Positions 53,733 to 62,989 of a stretch of DNA of 64,000 nucleotides are shown here, piece by piece (position 1 is the first letter of the stretch; each line of letters opens with the position of its first letter). The notes under the pieces are model-generated. The model did no database searches and was not told the DNA's origin. It saw only the letters and a program-made list of their open reading frames with translations. The position numbers were made by a program, and so were the translations under genes. Source of the stretch: Massilia sp. Root418 (lineage in GTDB: Bacteria > Pseudomonadota > Gammaproteobacteria > Burkholderiales > Burkholderiaceae_D); assembly GCF_001425265.1 (NCBI RefSeq), contig NZ_LMEC01000001.1, positions 640,036-704,035 of the forward strand. Reading direction: 5' to 3'.

Positions 53733-55010
53733 ATGAAGACAATGGCAGGTTTGCGCTGGCTGGTCATCACACTGGTGGCCATCGCAACCATCATCAACTA
53801 CATCGACCGCTCCGCCCTGGCCGTCATGTGGCCGGGCATCGCGGCCGAACTGGGCATGGACAAGCGGGACTACGCCAACATCGTCACCGTGTTCCTGATC
53901 GGCTACGCCGTCGGGCAGACGCTGTTCGGCAAGCTGTTCGACGCGCTCGGCACGCGCATCGGCTTCATCTTGTCCATCATCGTATGGTCGGTTTCCATCG
54001 GCCTGCATTTCGTGGCCCGTTCGGCGCTGTCCTTCGGCATGTTCCGCGTGCTGCTGGGGGTAGGTGAGGCAGGCAACTGGCCGGGCGCCACCAAGGCGGT
54101 GGCGGAATGGTTCCCCATCCGCGAGCGCGCGCTGGCGCAGGGCATCTTCGGTGCCGGCGCCTCGCTCGGCTCCATCATCGCGCCCCCGCTGATCGCCATC
54201 CTGTATGCTTACTTTGGCTGGAAGACCACCTTCCTGCTGATCGCGGTGCTGGGCTTCATCTGGGTCGTGCCCTGGCTGATCATCTACAAGTCCGGCCCCG
54301 ACGCACATCCCTGGATCACCCAAGAAGAGCGCAGCTACATCCTGGTCGGCCAGCGCAGTGAAGCGGCACGCGCCGCCGAGTACGTGCCCACGCTGGGCCA
54401 GCTGCTGCGCCACCGGCAGAGCTGGGGCGTGATCGCCGCGCGCTTCTTCATCGATCCGGTGTGGTGGCTGTTCGTCGCGTGGCTGCCGCTGTACCTGAAC
54501 GAGAAGTTCCACTTCGACGTGAAGCAGATCGGCATCTTCGCCTGGGTGCCCTATGTGGGCGCCGCCATCGGCGCGCTGTCGGGCGGCTGGCTGTGCGGAC
54601 GGCTGCTGCAGCGCGGCTGGAGCGTCAACCGGGCCCGCAAGCTGGTCATCGGCCTCGGACTGGCGCTGATGATGCCGGCGCTGCTGTTCAGTGCCATGGC
54701 CGCCACGCCGCTGCTGGCAGTGCTGTCGATCGCCGTGATCCTGTTCGGCTTCCAGGCCGCCATCACCAATATCCAGACCCTGCCGAGCGACTTCTTCTCA
54801 GGCCGCACGGTGGGCTCGCTTGCAGGCCTGAGCGGCACCTCGGCCGTGCTGGGCGTGATCATCTGCATGCAGCTTGTCCCCGGACTGACCGCAGGCGGGA
54901 ACTACACGCCGTTCTTCGTGCTGGGCGCTTTGCTGGTGCCGCTGGTGTTCGTGTCCATCTGGCTCGGCGGTCCCGTGGCGCAGGTCAAACCGCACGGGGA
55001 GCAAGCATGA
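53733..55010 (+). CDS. MFS symporter, anion:cation symporter type (hexuronate/galactonate-like)
   Basis: A 425-aa permease with 12 helices and the ExuT/DgoT-type pattern: ATIINYIDRSALAVMWPGIAAELGM, FGKLFDALGTRIGF, GEAGNWPGATKAVAEWFPIRERALAQGIFGAGASLGSIIAPPLI and FIDPVWWLFVAWLPLYLNEKFH. The start is the ATG at 53733 with GGAG upstream; a TTG at 53727 is an alternative. It probably brings the monomeric unsaturated uronate or uronate derivative from the periplasm into the cytosol. Its stop overlaps the next start (ATGA at 55007-55010). Confidence 0.9.
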   Translation: MKTMAGLRWLVITLVAIATIINYIDRSALAVMWPGIAAELGMDKRDYANIVTVFLIGYAVGQTLFGKLFDALGTRIGFILSIIVWSVSIGLHFVARSALSFGMFRVLLGVGEAGNWPGATKAVAEWFPIRERALAQGIFGAGASLGSIIAPPLIAILYAYFGWKTTFLLIAVLGFIWVVPWLIIYKSGPDAHPWITQEERSYILVGQRSEAARAAEYVPTLGQLLRHRQSWGVIAARFFIDPVWWLFVAWLPLYLNEKFHFDVKQIGIFAWVPYVGAAIGALSGGWLCGRLLQRGWSVNRARKLVIGLGLALMMPALLFSAMAATPLLAVLSIAVILFGFQAAITNIQTLPSDFFSGRTVGSLAGLSGTSAVLGVIICMQLVPGLTAGGNYTPFFVLGALLVPLVFVSIWLGGPVAQVKPHGEQA

Positions 55011-56509
55011 TGGCCGCCGCATTCCGCAATCGCATGCTGCGTGCCGCAGCCCTGCTGGCAGCGCTCGCCGGCCCGCTGGCGCAGCCGCCCGCCGTGGCGC
55101 AAGCCGCCGCCCAAACCGCAGCGCAAGCCGCCCCGAAACCCAAGCCCAGCGCCTCGGAGGCATTCCAGAAGCAGGACAACGGGACCTTCCTCGAACTGCA
55201 CGCCCGCTTCCTGGCGCGGGCGAAAAGCGGCCCGGTCGGCCTGCTGTTCCTGGGCGACTCCATCACGGCTGGCTGGCAACGCGCGCCGCATATCTGGGAG
55301 GCCTACTACGGCAAATACCAGCCGGCCAACTTCGGCATTGGCGGCGCGCGCACCCAGAACCTGATCTGGCAGATCGAACACGGTGAACTCGCAGGCATCG
55401 CACCCAAGGTGACCGTGCTGATGATGGGCACGAACAATAGCCTTGAGTACGACGCCAGCGAAATCGCCGCAGCCAACCGCAAAATCGTATCCATGATACG
55501 CGCCCGCCTGCCCGAGACGCGGATACTGGTGCTGGGCATCTTCCCGCGCGGCCCGCGCGATCCCAAGGGTGGCCCCGTCACTCCGGCCGCAGTGGACGAA
55601 GCCGCGAAACGCATGGCCACCATCGAAGCGGTGAACCGCGACCTGGCCACGCTGGACGACGGCGGCATGGTGCGCTTCCTCGACATCGGCGCGGTCTTCC
55701 TGGGCCAGGACGGCCGCATACCCAAATCCATCATGCCGGACCAGCTGCACCCCGGCCCCGCCGGCTACCAGCTGTGGGCCGACGCCATGCAGCCGCTGCT
55801 GGACAGCATGATGAAAGGCGGCTTCACGTCCAGGGAGGAACTAGGCGCGCTGTTCGAGGCAGAAGGCGAAGCGCCCTTCCCCTCCCCCTACGCCGGCACG
55901 CTGACGTTCAGCGCATTGAAAGCCAAATACGTTTCCGGCAACGGCCACGGGTACCGCCACGAGCTGAAGACCGTAGCGCGGTACAGGCAGACCGTTGCGG
56001 CCACACGCGAACATTTTTCCGCGAGCGTGACGCCGACGCTGCCCGCAGGCGCCAAGACCATCGTCGCCCAGTACCACGCGGAAGGCCTGGATACGCTGGT
56101 GAAGGTCTACGTGCAGGACACGGCCGACCCGGGCGGCATCGACGGCAGGGCCGACAACGGCGTGTTCGACGTGCTGGCCCGCCTGAAGGGCACGGACGGC
56201 AAGGAGGTCACCACTGCGCTGGGCACCGTGCGATCCGGCGAGCGCTTCGGCCTGGACATCCGTTTCGACGGCGGCTCTGCGATCGTGGCAGCCACCACCG
56301 CGACGCACGGCGCCATCGATACCGGGCGTACGCCGATCAAGGCCGACAGCGGCAAGATCTATTTCAAGTTCGGCGACTACCTGCAGGCGCGCGACCCTGC
56401 AACCCAGGCCCACACCAGCAGCAGCGCGAAATGGGACGAGTACTTCCGGCAAAAGGGCATCGGCAGCAGCGAGGTGCGCTTCAACGGCATTCAATTCACA
56501 CGCGGATAG
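55007..56509 (+). CDS. Exported SGNH hydrolase fused to a PL7-like alginate lyase domain
   Basis: A 500-aa protein. Signal peptide about residues 1-32, then an Ala/Gln/Pro-rich linker. SGNH esterase spans about 55-265: Ser85 in LFLGDSITAG, Gly in GIGGARTQN, Asn143 in MGTNNS, and Asp245/His248 in PDQLHPG. Residues about 293-500 resemble polysaccharide lyase family 7: HGYRHELK (the RSELR-like strand), QYH (355-357, in place of QIH/QVH), KVYVQD and the closing YFKFGDYLQ...SSEVRFNGIQF. A combined deacetylase and lyase of an O-acetylated polyuronate is the likely role. The start is coupled to the MFS stop. Confidence 0.78.
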   Translation: MMAAAFRNRMLRAAALLAALAGPLAQPPAVAQAAAQTAAQAAPKPKPSASEAFQKQDNGTFLELHARFLARAKSGPVGLLFLGDSITAGWQRAPHIWEAYYGKYQPANFGIGGARTQNLIWQIEHGELAGIAPKVTVLMMGTNNSLEYDASEIAAANRKIVSMIRARLPETRILVLGIFPRGPRDPKGGPVTPAAVDEAAKRMATIEAVNRDLATLDDGGMVRFLDIGAVFLGQDGRIPKSIMPDQLHPGPAGYQLWADAMQPLLDSMMKGGFTSREELGALFEAEGEAPFPSPYAGTLTFSALKAKYVSGNGHGYRHELKTVARYRQTVAATREHFSASVTPTLPAGAKTIVAQYHAEGLDTLVKVYVQDTADPGGIDGRADNGVFDVLARLKGTDGKEVTTALGTVRSGERFGLDIRFDGGSAIVAATTATHGAIDTGRTPIKADSGKIYFKFGDYLQARDPATQAHTSSSAKWDEYFRQKGIGSSEVRFNGIQFTRG

Positions 56510-56514
56510 AAACC

Positions 56515-57237
56515 ATGGATCAAGCCCTGCAAGCCGGCACACTGGCCACGCTGAAGACCGTCAGCACCTCCACCCTTACCACGTTGCTGTTCAAGCGCGG
56601 TTTTCGAAATGTATTCATCCAGGGTGCGCGGCCCTTGAAGCCGGGCCAGCGCATTGCCGGGCCGGCGTTCACGCTGCGCTATATCCCCTCGCGCGAAGAC
56701 CTGGACGGCGTTGACGCCTTTCTCGATCCACGCCATCCGCAGCGCGTGGCGGTCGAGGAGATCCCGGCCGGCGCCGTGCTGGTAATGGATTGCCGGGGCG
56801 ACGTCTCCGTGGCCTCGGCCGGCAGCATCCTGGCCACGCGCATGCAGGTGCGCGGCGTGGCAGGCATTGTAACGGACGGCGGACTGCGCGACGCGGCCGG
56901 CATCGCGGCCCTGGACATGCCTGCCTGGTGCTCCGGGCCATCGGCCCCCACCAATCTGCTGCGCCACCACGCGCTGGATATCAACGCGCCCATCGGCTGC
57001 GGCGGCGTGCCGGTGTACCCCGGCGACATCATGGTGGGCGACGGCGACGGCGTCGTCTGCATCCCGCGCCACCTGGCGGACGACGTCGCGCGGGACGCGG
57101 TGGAAATGGAGCGCTTCGAGGACTTCGTGCTGGACGAAGTACGGCGCGGCGCAACCATTATCGGCCTGTATCCGCCTACCGCGCCGGATACCCGCCTGCG
57201 CTACGAGGCCTGGCTGGCGCGCCGCGCTGCGGAATAG
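56515..57237 (+). CDS. RraA-family (HMG aldolase-like) protein
   Basis: A 240-aa protein of the RraA / 4-hydroxy-4-methyl-2-oxoglutarate aldolase family: VAVEEIPAGAVLVMDCRGDVSVASAGSILATRMQVRGVAGIVTDGGLRDAAGI. The Arg125-Asp126 pair that in HMG aldolases binds substrate and metal is present. These enzymes cleave pyruvate-yielding hydroxy acids or decarboxylate oxaloacetate. It is the last gene of the polyuronate operon, five bases after the fusion gene stop. No KDPG aldolase is present in the window, so a pyruvate-forming aldolase role in this pathway is possible but unproven. Confidence 0.85.
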   Translation: MDQALQAGTLATLKTVSTSTLTTLLFKRGFRNVFIQGARPLKPGQRIAGPAFTLRYIPSREDLDGVDAFLDPRHPQRVAVEEIPAGAVLVMDCRGDVSVASAGSILATRMQVRGVAGIVTDGGLRDAAGIAALDMPAWCSGPSAPTNLLRHHALDINAPIGCGGVPVYPGDIMVGDGDGVVCIPRHLADDVARDAVEMERFEDFVLDEVRRGATIIGLYPPTAPDTRLRYEAWLARRAAE

Positions 57238-57249
57238 ACGGCGTTCGGG

Positions 57250-58500
<1,251 letters not shown>

Positions 58501-58540
58501 CTATTTCGACACCCATCCACTTTCCCGGCCACTCCCATCC

Positions 58541-59428
58541 ATGTCACGCAGCGTCAAACCGGCCCGGCCGGATATCCCCCAGTTCGCCCTGTACGGCGAG
58601 CAAACACGGGGCGACAACGCCGAATTCGTGCATATCGAACTGATCGAAACCCGCAGCCGGGTGCATCACTGGCACATCGAGAACCACACCCACAGCGGCC
58701 TGTTTCAGGTACTTTTCCTGTTTGGCGGCGAAGTCCGTGCCAGCATCAACGGCGCCGCCTGGGATTGCGTGGCACCGGCCGCCATCACCATCCATCCCTC
58801 GGTAGTGCACGGTTTCGACTTCTCGGCCGAGGCACACGGCTATGTGCTGACGGTGGACCAGAACGTGGTGTTCGCAGCGGGGGAAAGCCATGGCGACCTG
58901 TTCTCGCCGCTGTTCGTGAAGCCGCTGGCGATCACCCTGGCGGAGGCGCCCGAGTGCGCGCGGCTGGAAGCGCTGCTGCGGCAGTTGCTGGAGGAGGCCG
59001 CATGGCCGCAGTACGGCCATACCCTGATGCTGGACTGGCTGGCGCGCAGCGCCCTGCTGCTGCTGGTGCGCCTGCACGCGGAGCGCCGCTTCGCCGACCA
59101 GTCCGGCCGCAGCGACTTTGAGCTGTTCAGCCGTTTTCGCGCCGAGGTGGAGCAGCACTACAAGGAGCAGTGGCAGGTGGGCCAGTATGCCGAAGCGCTG
59201 CGCGCCACGCCCACGCGGCTCAACCGCCTGTGCCTGAAACTGTCCGGTAAGTCCGCGTTCGACATCACCCAGGACCGGCTGATGCTGGAAGCCTGCCGCA
59301 AGCTCACCTACCTCCCGGCGAGCATCGCCAGCATCGCCTATGAACTGGGCTTCCAGGACCCGGCCTACTTCAGCCGCCTGTTCAAGAAGCGCATGGGACT
59401 CACGCCCAAGGCATTCCGGGCCGGCTGA
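58541..59428 (+). CDS. pobR: AraC-family regulator of pobA (PobR/PobC type)
   Basis: A 295-aa AraC regulator. An N-terminal cupin sensor (HHWHIENHTHSGLFQVLFLFGGEVRASING) is followed by a C-terminal double HTH (ATPTRLNRLCLKLSGKSAFDITQDRLMLEACRKLTYLPASIASIAYELGFQDPAYFSRLFKKRMGLTPKAFR). It is divergent from pobA, with 124 bases between starts. The start at 58541 (MSRSVKPAR) is preferred over an upstream TTG at 58496. It likely activates pobA with 4-hydroxybenzoate. Confidence 0.88.
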   Translation: MSRSVKPARPDIPQFALYGEQTRGDNAEFVHIELIETRSRVHHWHIENHTHSGLFQVLFLFGGEVRASINGAAWDCVAPAAITIHPSVVHGFDFSAEAHGYVLTVDQNVVFAAGESHGDLFSPLFVKPLAITLAEAPECARLEALLRQLLEEAAWPQYGHTLMLDWLARSALLLLVRLHAERRFADQSGRSDFELFSRFRAEVEQHYKEQWQVGQYAEALRATPTRLNRLCLKLSGKSAFDITQDRLMLEACRKLTYLPASIASIAYELGFQDPAYFSRLFKKRMGLTPKAFRAG

Positions 59429-59434
59429 CCAGGA

Positions 59435-60208
59435 CTACAGCAGGGCGTTCAGCTCCACCTGGATCTTGATCAGCGCCGGCAGGCAGCGCTCCACCATCTG
59501 CTCGCGCGGCATGCGCCCGGCATGCACGCTGATGTTCATCGCCGCCACGATCTCGCCCCGGAAATTCTTCAGCGGCACGGCAATGGTGCGCAAGCCCAGT
59601 TCCAGTTCCTGGTCCACCAGCGCGTAGCCCTGCGCCCGCGCACGCGCAATCTCCACCGCCAGGCGCTCCTTGTCCACGATGGTGTGCTCGGTGATGCGCT
59701 CGGGCCGGGCGCGCGCCAGGAATGCGTCGATCTGTTCCTGCGGCAGGTGCGCCAGCAGGATGCGTCCGTTGGCGGTGCAGTAGGCCGGCACCCGCGTGCC
59801 CGGCTGCAGCGTGACCGACACCAGCTGCCCGGCGCTGACAGCGGCCACGCAGACCAGCTGGTCGTGATCGAGCACGCCGGCCGATGCCGCCTCGCCCAGC
59901 GAATAGGCCAGCCGGTATAGCAAGGGCTGCACGATGCGCGGCAGGCGCGCCGAATGCAGGTAGGACTGCCCCAGCCGCAGCACCATGGGCGTGAGCGCGA
60001 ACAGCTTGTTCTCGTGCCGCATATAGCCCAGGTGGGTCAGCGTGATCAGGTAGCGGCGCGCCGCCGCCCGCGTCAAGCCGGTGCGTTCTGCTACCTCGGC
60101 GATGCTCAGGCGGCTGCGCTCCTGGTCGAAGGCGGCGATCACTTGCAAGCCTTTTTCCAGCCCGGCCACCAGGTCGCGCTTGGCCGGTAATTCGTCAACT
60201 GTGTCCAT
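59435..60208 (-). CDS. pcaR: IclR-family regulator of pca genes (PcaR/PcaU type)
   Basis: A 257-aa IclR regulator. The N-terminal winged HTH is at about 10-70 (GLEKGLQVIAAFDQERSRLSIAEVAERTGLTRAAARRYLITLTHLGYM), followed by an effector domain (NGRILLAHLPQEQIDAFLARARPERI; GYALVDQELELGLRTIAVPLKNFRGEIVAAMNISVHAGRM). This resembles PcaR/PcaU/PobR. It is divergent from pcaH, with a perfect inverted repeat at 60229-60245 between them. A GTG at 60244 is an alternative but less likely start. It lies six bases from the convergent AraC gene. Confidence 0.9.
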   Translation of the reverse strand: MDTVDELPAKRDLVAGLEKGLQVIAAFDQERSRLSIAEVAERTGLTRAAARRYLITLTHLGYMRHENKLFALTPMVLRLGQSYLHSARLPRIVQPLLYRLAYSLGEAASAGVLDHDQLVCVAAVSAGQLVSVTLQPGTRVPAYCTANGRILLAHLPQEQIDAFLARARPERITEHTIVDKERLAVEIARARAQGYALVDQELELGLRTIAVPLKNFRGEIVAAMNISVHAGRMPREQMVERCLPALIKIQVELNALL

Positions 60209-60228
60209 GATGAAGAAAATCGATGATT

Positions 60229-60245
60229 TGTGCGAGTATCGCACA
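60229..60245. promoter_or_regulatory. IclR-type (PcaR-like) operator
   Basis: TGTGCGA-GTA-TCGCACA: seven-base arms with a three-base spacer. It closely resembles the PcaR/PcaU recognition sequence known from Pseudomonas (GTTCGATAATCGCAC, from memory). A further GTGCGC lies four bases on. It sits between the divergent pcaR and pcaH starts. Confidence 0.7.
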
Positions 60246-60310
60246 TTCCGTGCGCATAGCAGATCACAACCGCTGCCGCCTTATTGTGGAGGCGTGCCGC
60301 CTTTCATACC

Positions 60311-60346
60311 ATGGCAGCACAGAAAACCACAGGAGGCCCGTCTTGA
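60311..60346 (+). other. Possible 11-codon leader ORF upstream of pcaH
   Basis: ATG GCA GCA CAG AAA ACC ACA GGA GGC CCG TCT TGA encodes MAAQKTTGGPS and stops in a TTGA overlap with the TTG start of pcaH at 60343. The AGGAGG of pcaH lies inside this frame. Re-initiation or coupling is possible. Confidence 0.3.
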
Positions 60347-61035
60347 AATTCGATGCCATCGCGCCCGGCGTGTATCCGGAGCTGATTTACCCGCCCTACA
60401 AGTCCACCCTGAAGCGCGGCCCCACGCAGCCGCTGCTGCGCATCCGCGCAACGGAGCCGGTGCAGGACAATCTGCAGCCTGCACCGCGCATCCTGCTGCC
60501 CAACGATATGGACCTGACGGCGCACGGCGACGGCGAACCGCTGGGCGAGAAGATCGTGGTCACCGGCCGCGTGGTGGACGAAGACGGCAAACCGGTGCGC
60601 AATTCGCTGCTGGAAGTCTGGCAATGCAATGCCGCCGGCCGCTACCGCCACAAGCGCGACCAGCACAATGCGCCGCTGGACCCCAATTTCCACGGCTGGG
60701 GCAAGATGATGACCGATGACGATGGCCGCTACCGCTTCATCACCATCAAGCCCGGCCCTTACCCGTGGGGTAATCACGACAAGGCGTGGCGCCCGGCGCA
60801 CATCCATTTTTCCCTGTTCGGCAACGTGTACGCGCAGCGCCTGGTGACGCAGATGTACTTCCCCAGCGACCCGCTGTTCGACTACGACCCAATCTTCCAG
60901 AGCATCCCGGACCTGGACGCCCGCCGGCGCCTGATTTCCCGCTACAGCCTGGAACATACCGACAGCGACAAGATGCTGGGCTATGAATTCGATATCGTCC
61001 TGCGCGGCCGCAACGCCACGCCCATGGGCATTTAA
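60343..61035 (+). CDS. pcaH: Protocatechuate 3,4-dioxygenase beta subunit
   Basis: A 230-aa intradiol dioxygenase beta subunit. The four ferric iron ligands are visible: Tyr101 (GRYRH), Tyr140 (GPYPWGN) and His153/His155 (RPAHIHF). Together with PcaG it opens protocatechuate to 3-carboxy-cis,cis-muconate. The start is a TTG at 60343: AGGAGG lies six bases before it, the downstream KFDAIAPGVYPELIYPPYKSTLKRGPTQPLL matches the known N-terminus, and no ATG lies near. It is first in pcaHGB(CD). Confidence 0.93.
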   Translation: MKFDAIAPGVYPELIYPPYKSTLKRGPTQPLLRIRATEPVQDNLQPAPRILLPNDMDLTAHGDGEPLGEKIVVTGRVVDEDGKPVRNSLLEVWQCNAAGRYRHKRDQHNAPLDPNFHGWGKMMTDDDGRYRFITIKPGPYPWGNHDKAWRPAHIHFSLFGNVYAQRLVTQMYFPSDPLFDYDPIFQSIPDLDARRRLISRYSLEHTDSDKMLGYEFDIVLRGRNATPMGI

Positions 61036-61045
61036 GGAGCAGCGG

Positions 61046-61567
61046 ATGAGCAAGATTACCACCTCGCAGACTATCGGTCCCTTCTCGCACGAAGCCTGGC
61101 AGTGGGCGGTTGACGCCAGTGCGCCCGGTCAGCTGGAGACCTCGGCCCCCACCATCACCATCAGCGGCGCAATCTACGACGGCGACGGCGTGCCGGTGAA
61201 CGACGCGCAGATCGAAGCCTGGCAGCCGTCGGCAGCCGGCGCCGAAGCGGCGCAAGCCCTGCCCGGCTTCCGCCGCGTGCCCAGCGGCGAACAGGGCGAA
61301 TTCAGCCTGCGCCTGTCGCAGCCCGCGCCGCCTTCCAGCGGCGCGCCGGCCACCTTCATCACGGTGTTCGCGCGCGGCCTGGTGAAGCACCAGTTCAGCG
61401 CCGTCTTCCTGGAGGACGACAGCGGCCTGGCGCAATCGGAGATACTGCAGCAGGTGCCGGCCGAACGCCGCGCCACGCTGATCGCCCGCAAGACCGCGCC
61501 CGGGGTCTATCATTGGGACATCTGGATGCAGTCCGATAAGGAAACCGCATTCTTCGACTATGTCTGA
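61046..61567 (+). CDS. pcaG: Protocatechuate 3,4-dioxygenase alpha subunit
   Basis: A 173-aa alpha subunit (TTSQTIGPFSHEAWQWAVD; ISGAIYDGDGVPVNDAQIEAWQ; FARGLVKHQFSAVFLED). It lacks the iron ligands, as alpha subunits do. AAGGAGCAGCGG precedes the ATG, ten bases after pcaH. Confidence 0.93.
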   Translation: MSKITTSQTIGPFSHEAWQWAVDASAPGQLETSAPTITISGAIYDGDGVPVNDAQIEAWQPSAAGAEAAQALPGFRRVPSGEQGEFSLRLSQPAPPSSGAPATFITVFARGLVKHQFSAVFLEDDSGLAQSEILQQVPAERRATLIARKTAPGVYHWDIWMQSDKETAFFDYV

Positions 61568-61585
61568 CCTGGCAGCGGGGTTCCC

Positions 61586-62989
61586 TTGAGCGTATCCATA
61601 TTCGATAGTTTTCTCACCACGCAGGACATGATCGCCGTCTTCGACGACGCGGCCATCGTCCAGGCCATGCTGCGCTTCGAACAGGCGCTGGCGCAGGCCC
61701 AGGCCGAAGCGGGCCTGCTGGCGCCGGAAACGGCGCGCGCCATCGCCGGCGTATGCAGCGCGCAGCTGTACGACATTCCGGCCATCGTCAGCGCCGGCCG
61801 CCGCGCGGGCAGCCTGGCCATTCCGCTGGTGCGCGAACTGACCCGCACCGTGGCCCTGTATGACGCGGAGGCGGCCACGCGGGTCCACTGGGGCAGCACC
61901 AGCCAGGACGTGATCGACACCGCCATGGTGCTGGCCACGCGCGACGCGCTGCAACTGCTGGACGACGGCCTTCACAACCTGTGCGGCCACCTGCTGCAAC
62001 TGGCGGAGCAGCATGCCGGCACGCCGGTGCTGGCGCGCACGCTGATGCAGCCGGCGCAGGTGAGCAGTTTCGGCTTTAAGGCCGCCGGCTGGCTGGCGCC
62101 GCTGGTGCGCGCACGCAGCCGCCTGCGCGAATGCGCCGCGCGCGCGCTGCAGCTGCAGCTGGGCGGCGCAGTCGGCACCTTGTCCGTCATGGGCGAACAA
62201 GGCGCGGCCGTGGCAGCACGGATGGCCGCCAGCCTGGGCCTGAAGCTGGCCGGCGCCGCCTGGCACACGCAGCGCGACGAATGGGTGCGCCTGGGACTGG
62301 AGGTGGCCGTGCTCACCGGCAGCCTGGGCAAGATCGCCACCGACGTGAGCCTGATGGCGCAAGGCGAGATCGGCGAACTTGCCGAACCGTCCGGCAATGG
62401 CCGGGGCGGTTCTTCCGCCATGCCGCACAAGCGCAACCCGGTCTCCGCCATGATTGCGTTGGCGGCCGCCACCCGCACACCGCAGCGCGGCGCCGCCCTG
62501 CTGGCCAGCATGGGCCAGGAGCACGAGCGCGGCCTGGGCAACTGGCAGGCCGAACTCGCGGAATGGCCCGGCCTGTTCCTCAGCGCGCACGGTGCACTGC
62601 AGGCGCTGAACGACGCCTTCGCGGGCCTGCAGGTCGATCCGGCGCGCATGCTGCGCAATATCGGCGCCCTGCAAGGCCTGGTCTTTGCCGAGGCGGCATC
62701 GGCCGAGCTGGCGCCCGCCATTGGCCGTCCCGCCGCCCACGCCCTGCTGGAAACGCTCAGCGCCCGGGCGGTGGCAAGCGGACGTCACCTGGCCGACGAG
62801 TTGGCGGAGGCGATCCAGGCCGACGATGCCCTGCGCGGCAAAACCGATCCGGCCGCGCTGGCGGCGCTGTTTGACCCGGCCACCGCCGCCGAACCCGCGA
62901 AGCGCCTGGCCCTGCAGCAGTTGGACAGCCTGCGCGGCGATATCGCCGGCCTGAACGCCACCCCTTACCCTCACAGGACACCCGCATGA
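61586..62989 (+). CDS. pcaB: 3-carboxy-cis,cis-muconate cycloisomerase
   Basis: A 467-aa member of the fumarase/aspartase superfamily. It has the signature GRGGSSAMPHKRNPVSAMIALAAA and HWGSTSQDVIDTAMVLATRDAL. It converts 3-carboxy-cis,cis-muconate to 4-carboxymuconolactone. The start is a TTG at 61586 (SVSIFDSFLTTQDMIAVFDD), which matches the usual PcaB N-terminus; the first in-frame ATG would remove about 14 residues. The stop overlaps the next start (ATGA at 62986-62989). Confidence 0.92.
   Translation: MSVSIFDSFLTTQDMIAVFDDAAIVQAMLRFEQALAQAQAEAGLLAPETARAIAGVCSAQLYDIPAIVSAGRRAGSLAIPLVRELTRTVALYDAEAATRVHWGSTSQDVIDTAMVLATRDALQLLDDGLHNLCGHLLQLAEQHAGTPVLARTLMQPAQVSSFGFKAAGWLAPLVRARSRLRECAARALQLQLGGAVGTLSVMGEQGAAVAARMAASLGLKLAGAAWHTQRDEWVRLGLEVAVLTGSLGKIATDVSLMAQGEIGELAEPSGNGRGGSSAMPHKRNPVSAMIALAAATRTPQRGAALLASMGQEHERGLGNWQAELAEWPGLFLSAHGALQALNDAFAGLQVDPARMLRNIGALQGLVFAEAASAELAPAIGRPAAHALLETLSARAVASGRHLADELAEAIQADDALRGKTDPAALAALFDPATAAEPAKRLALQQLDSLRGDIAGLNATPYPHRTPA

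Noticed and set aside
25738..57237. A Bacteroidetes-type SusC/SusD polysaccharide utilisation locus
   Set aside because: There is no SusD-like lipoprotein; the TonB receptors are the proteobacterial carbohydrate type and the regulators are LacI, not SusR or HTCS.
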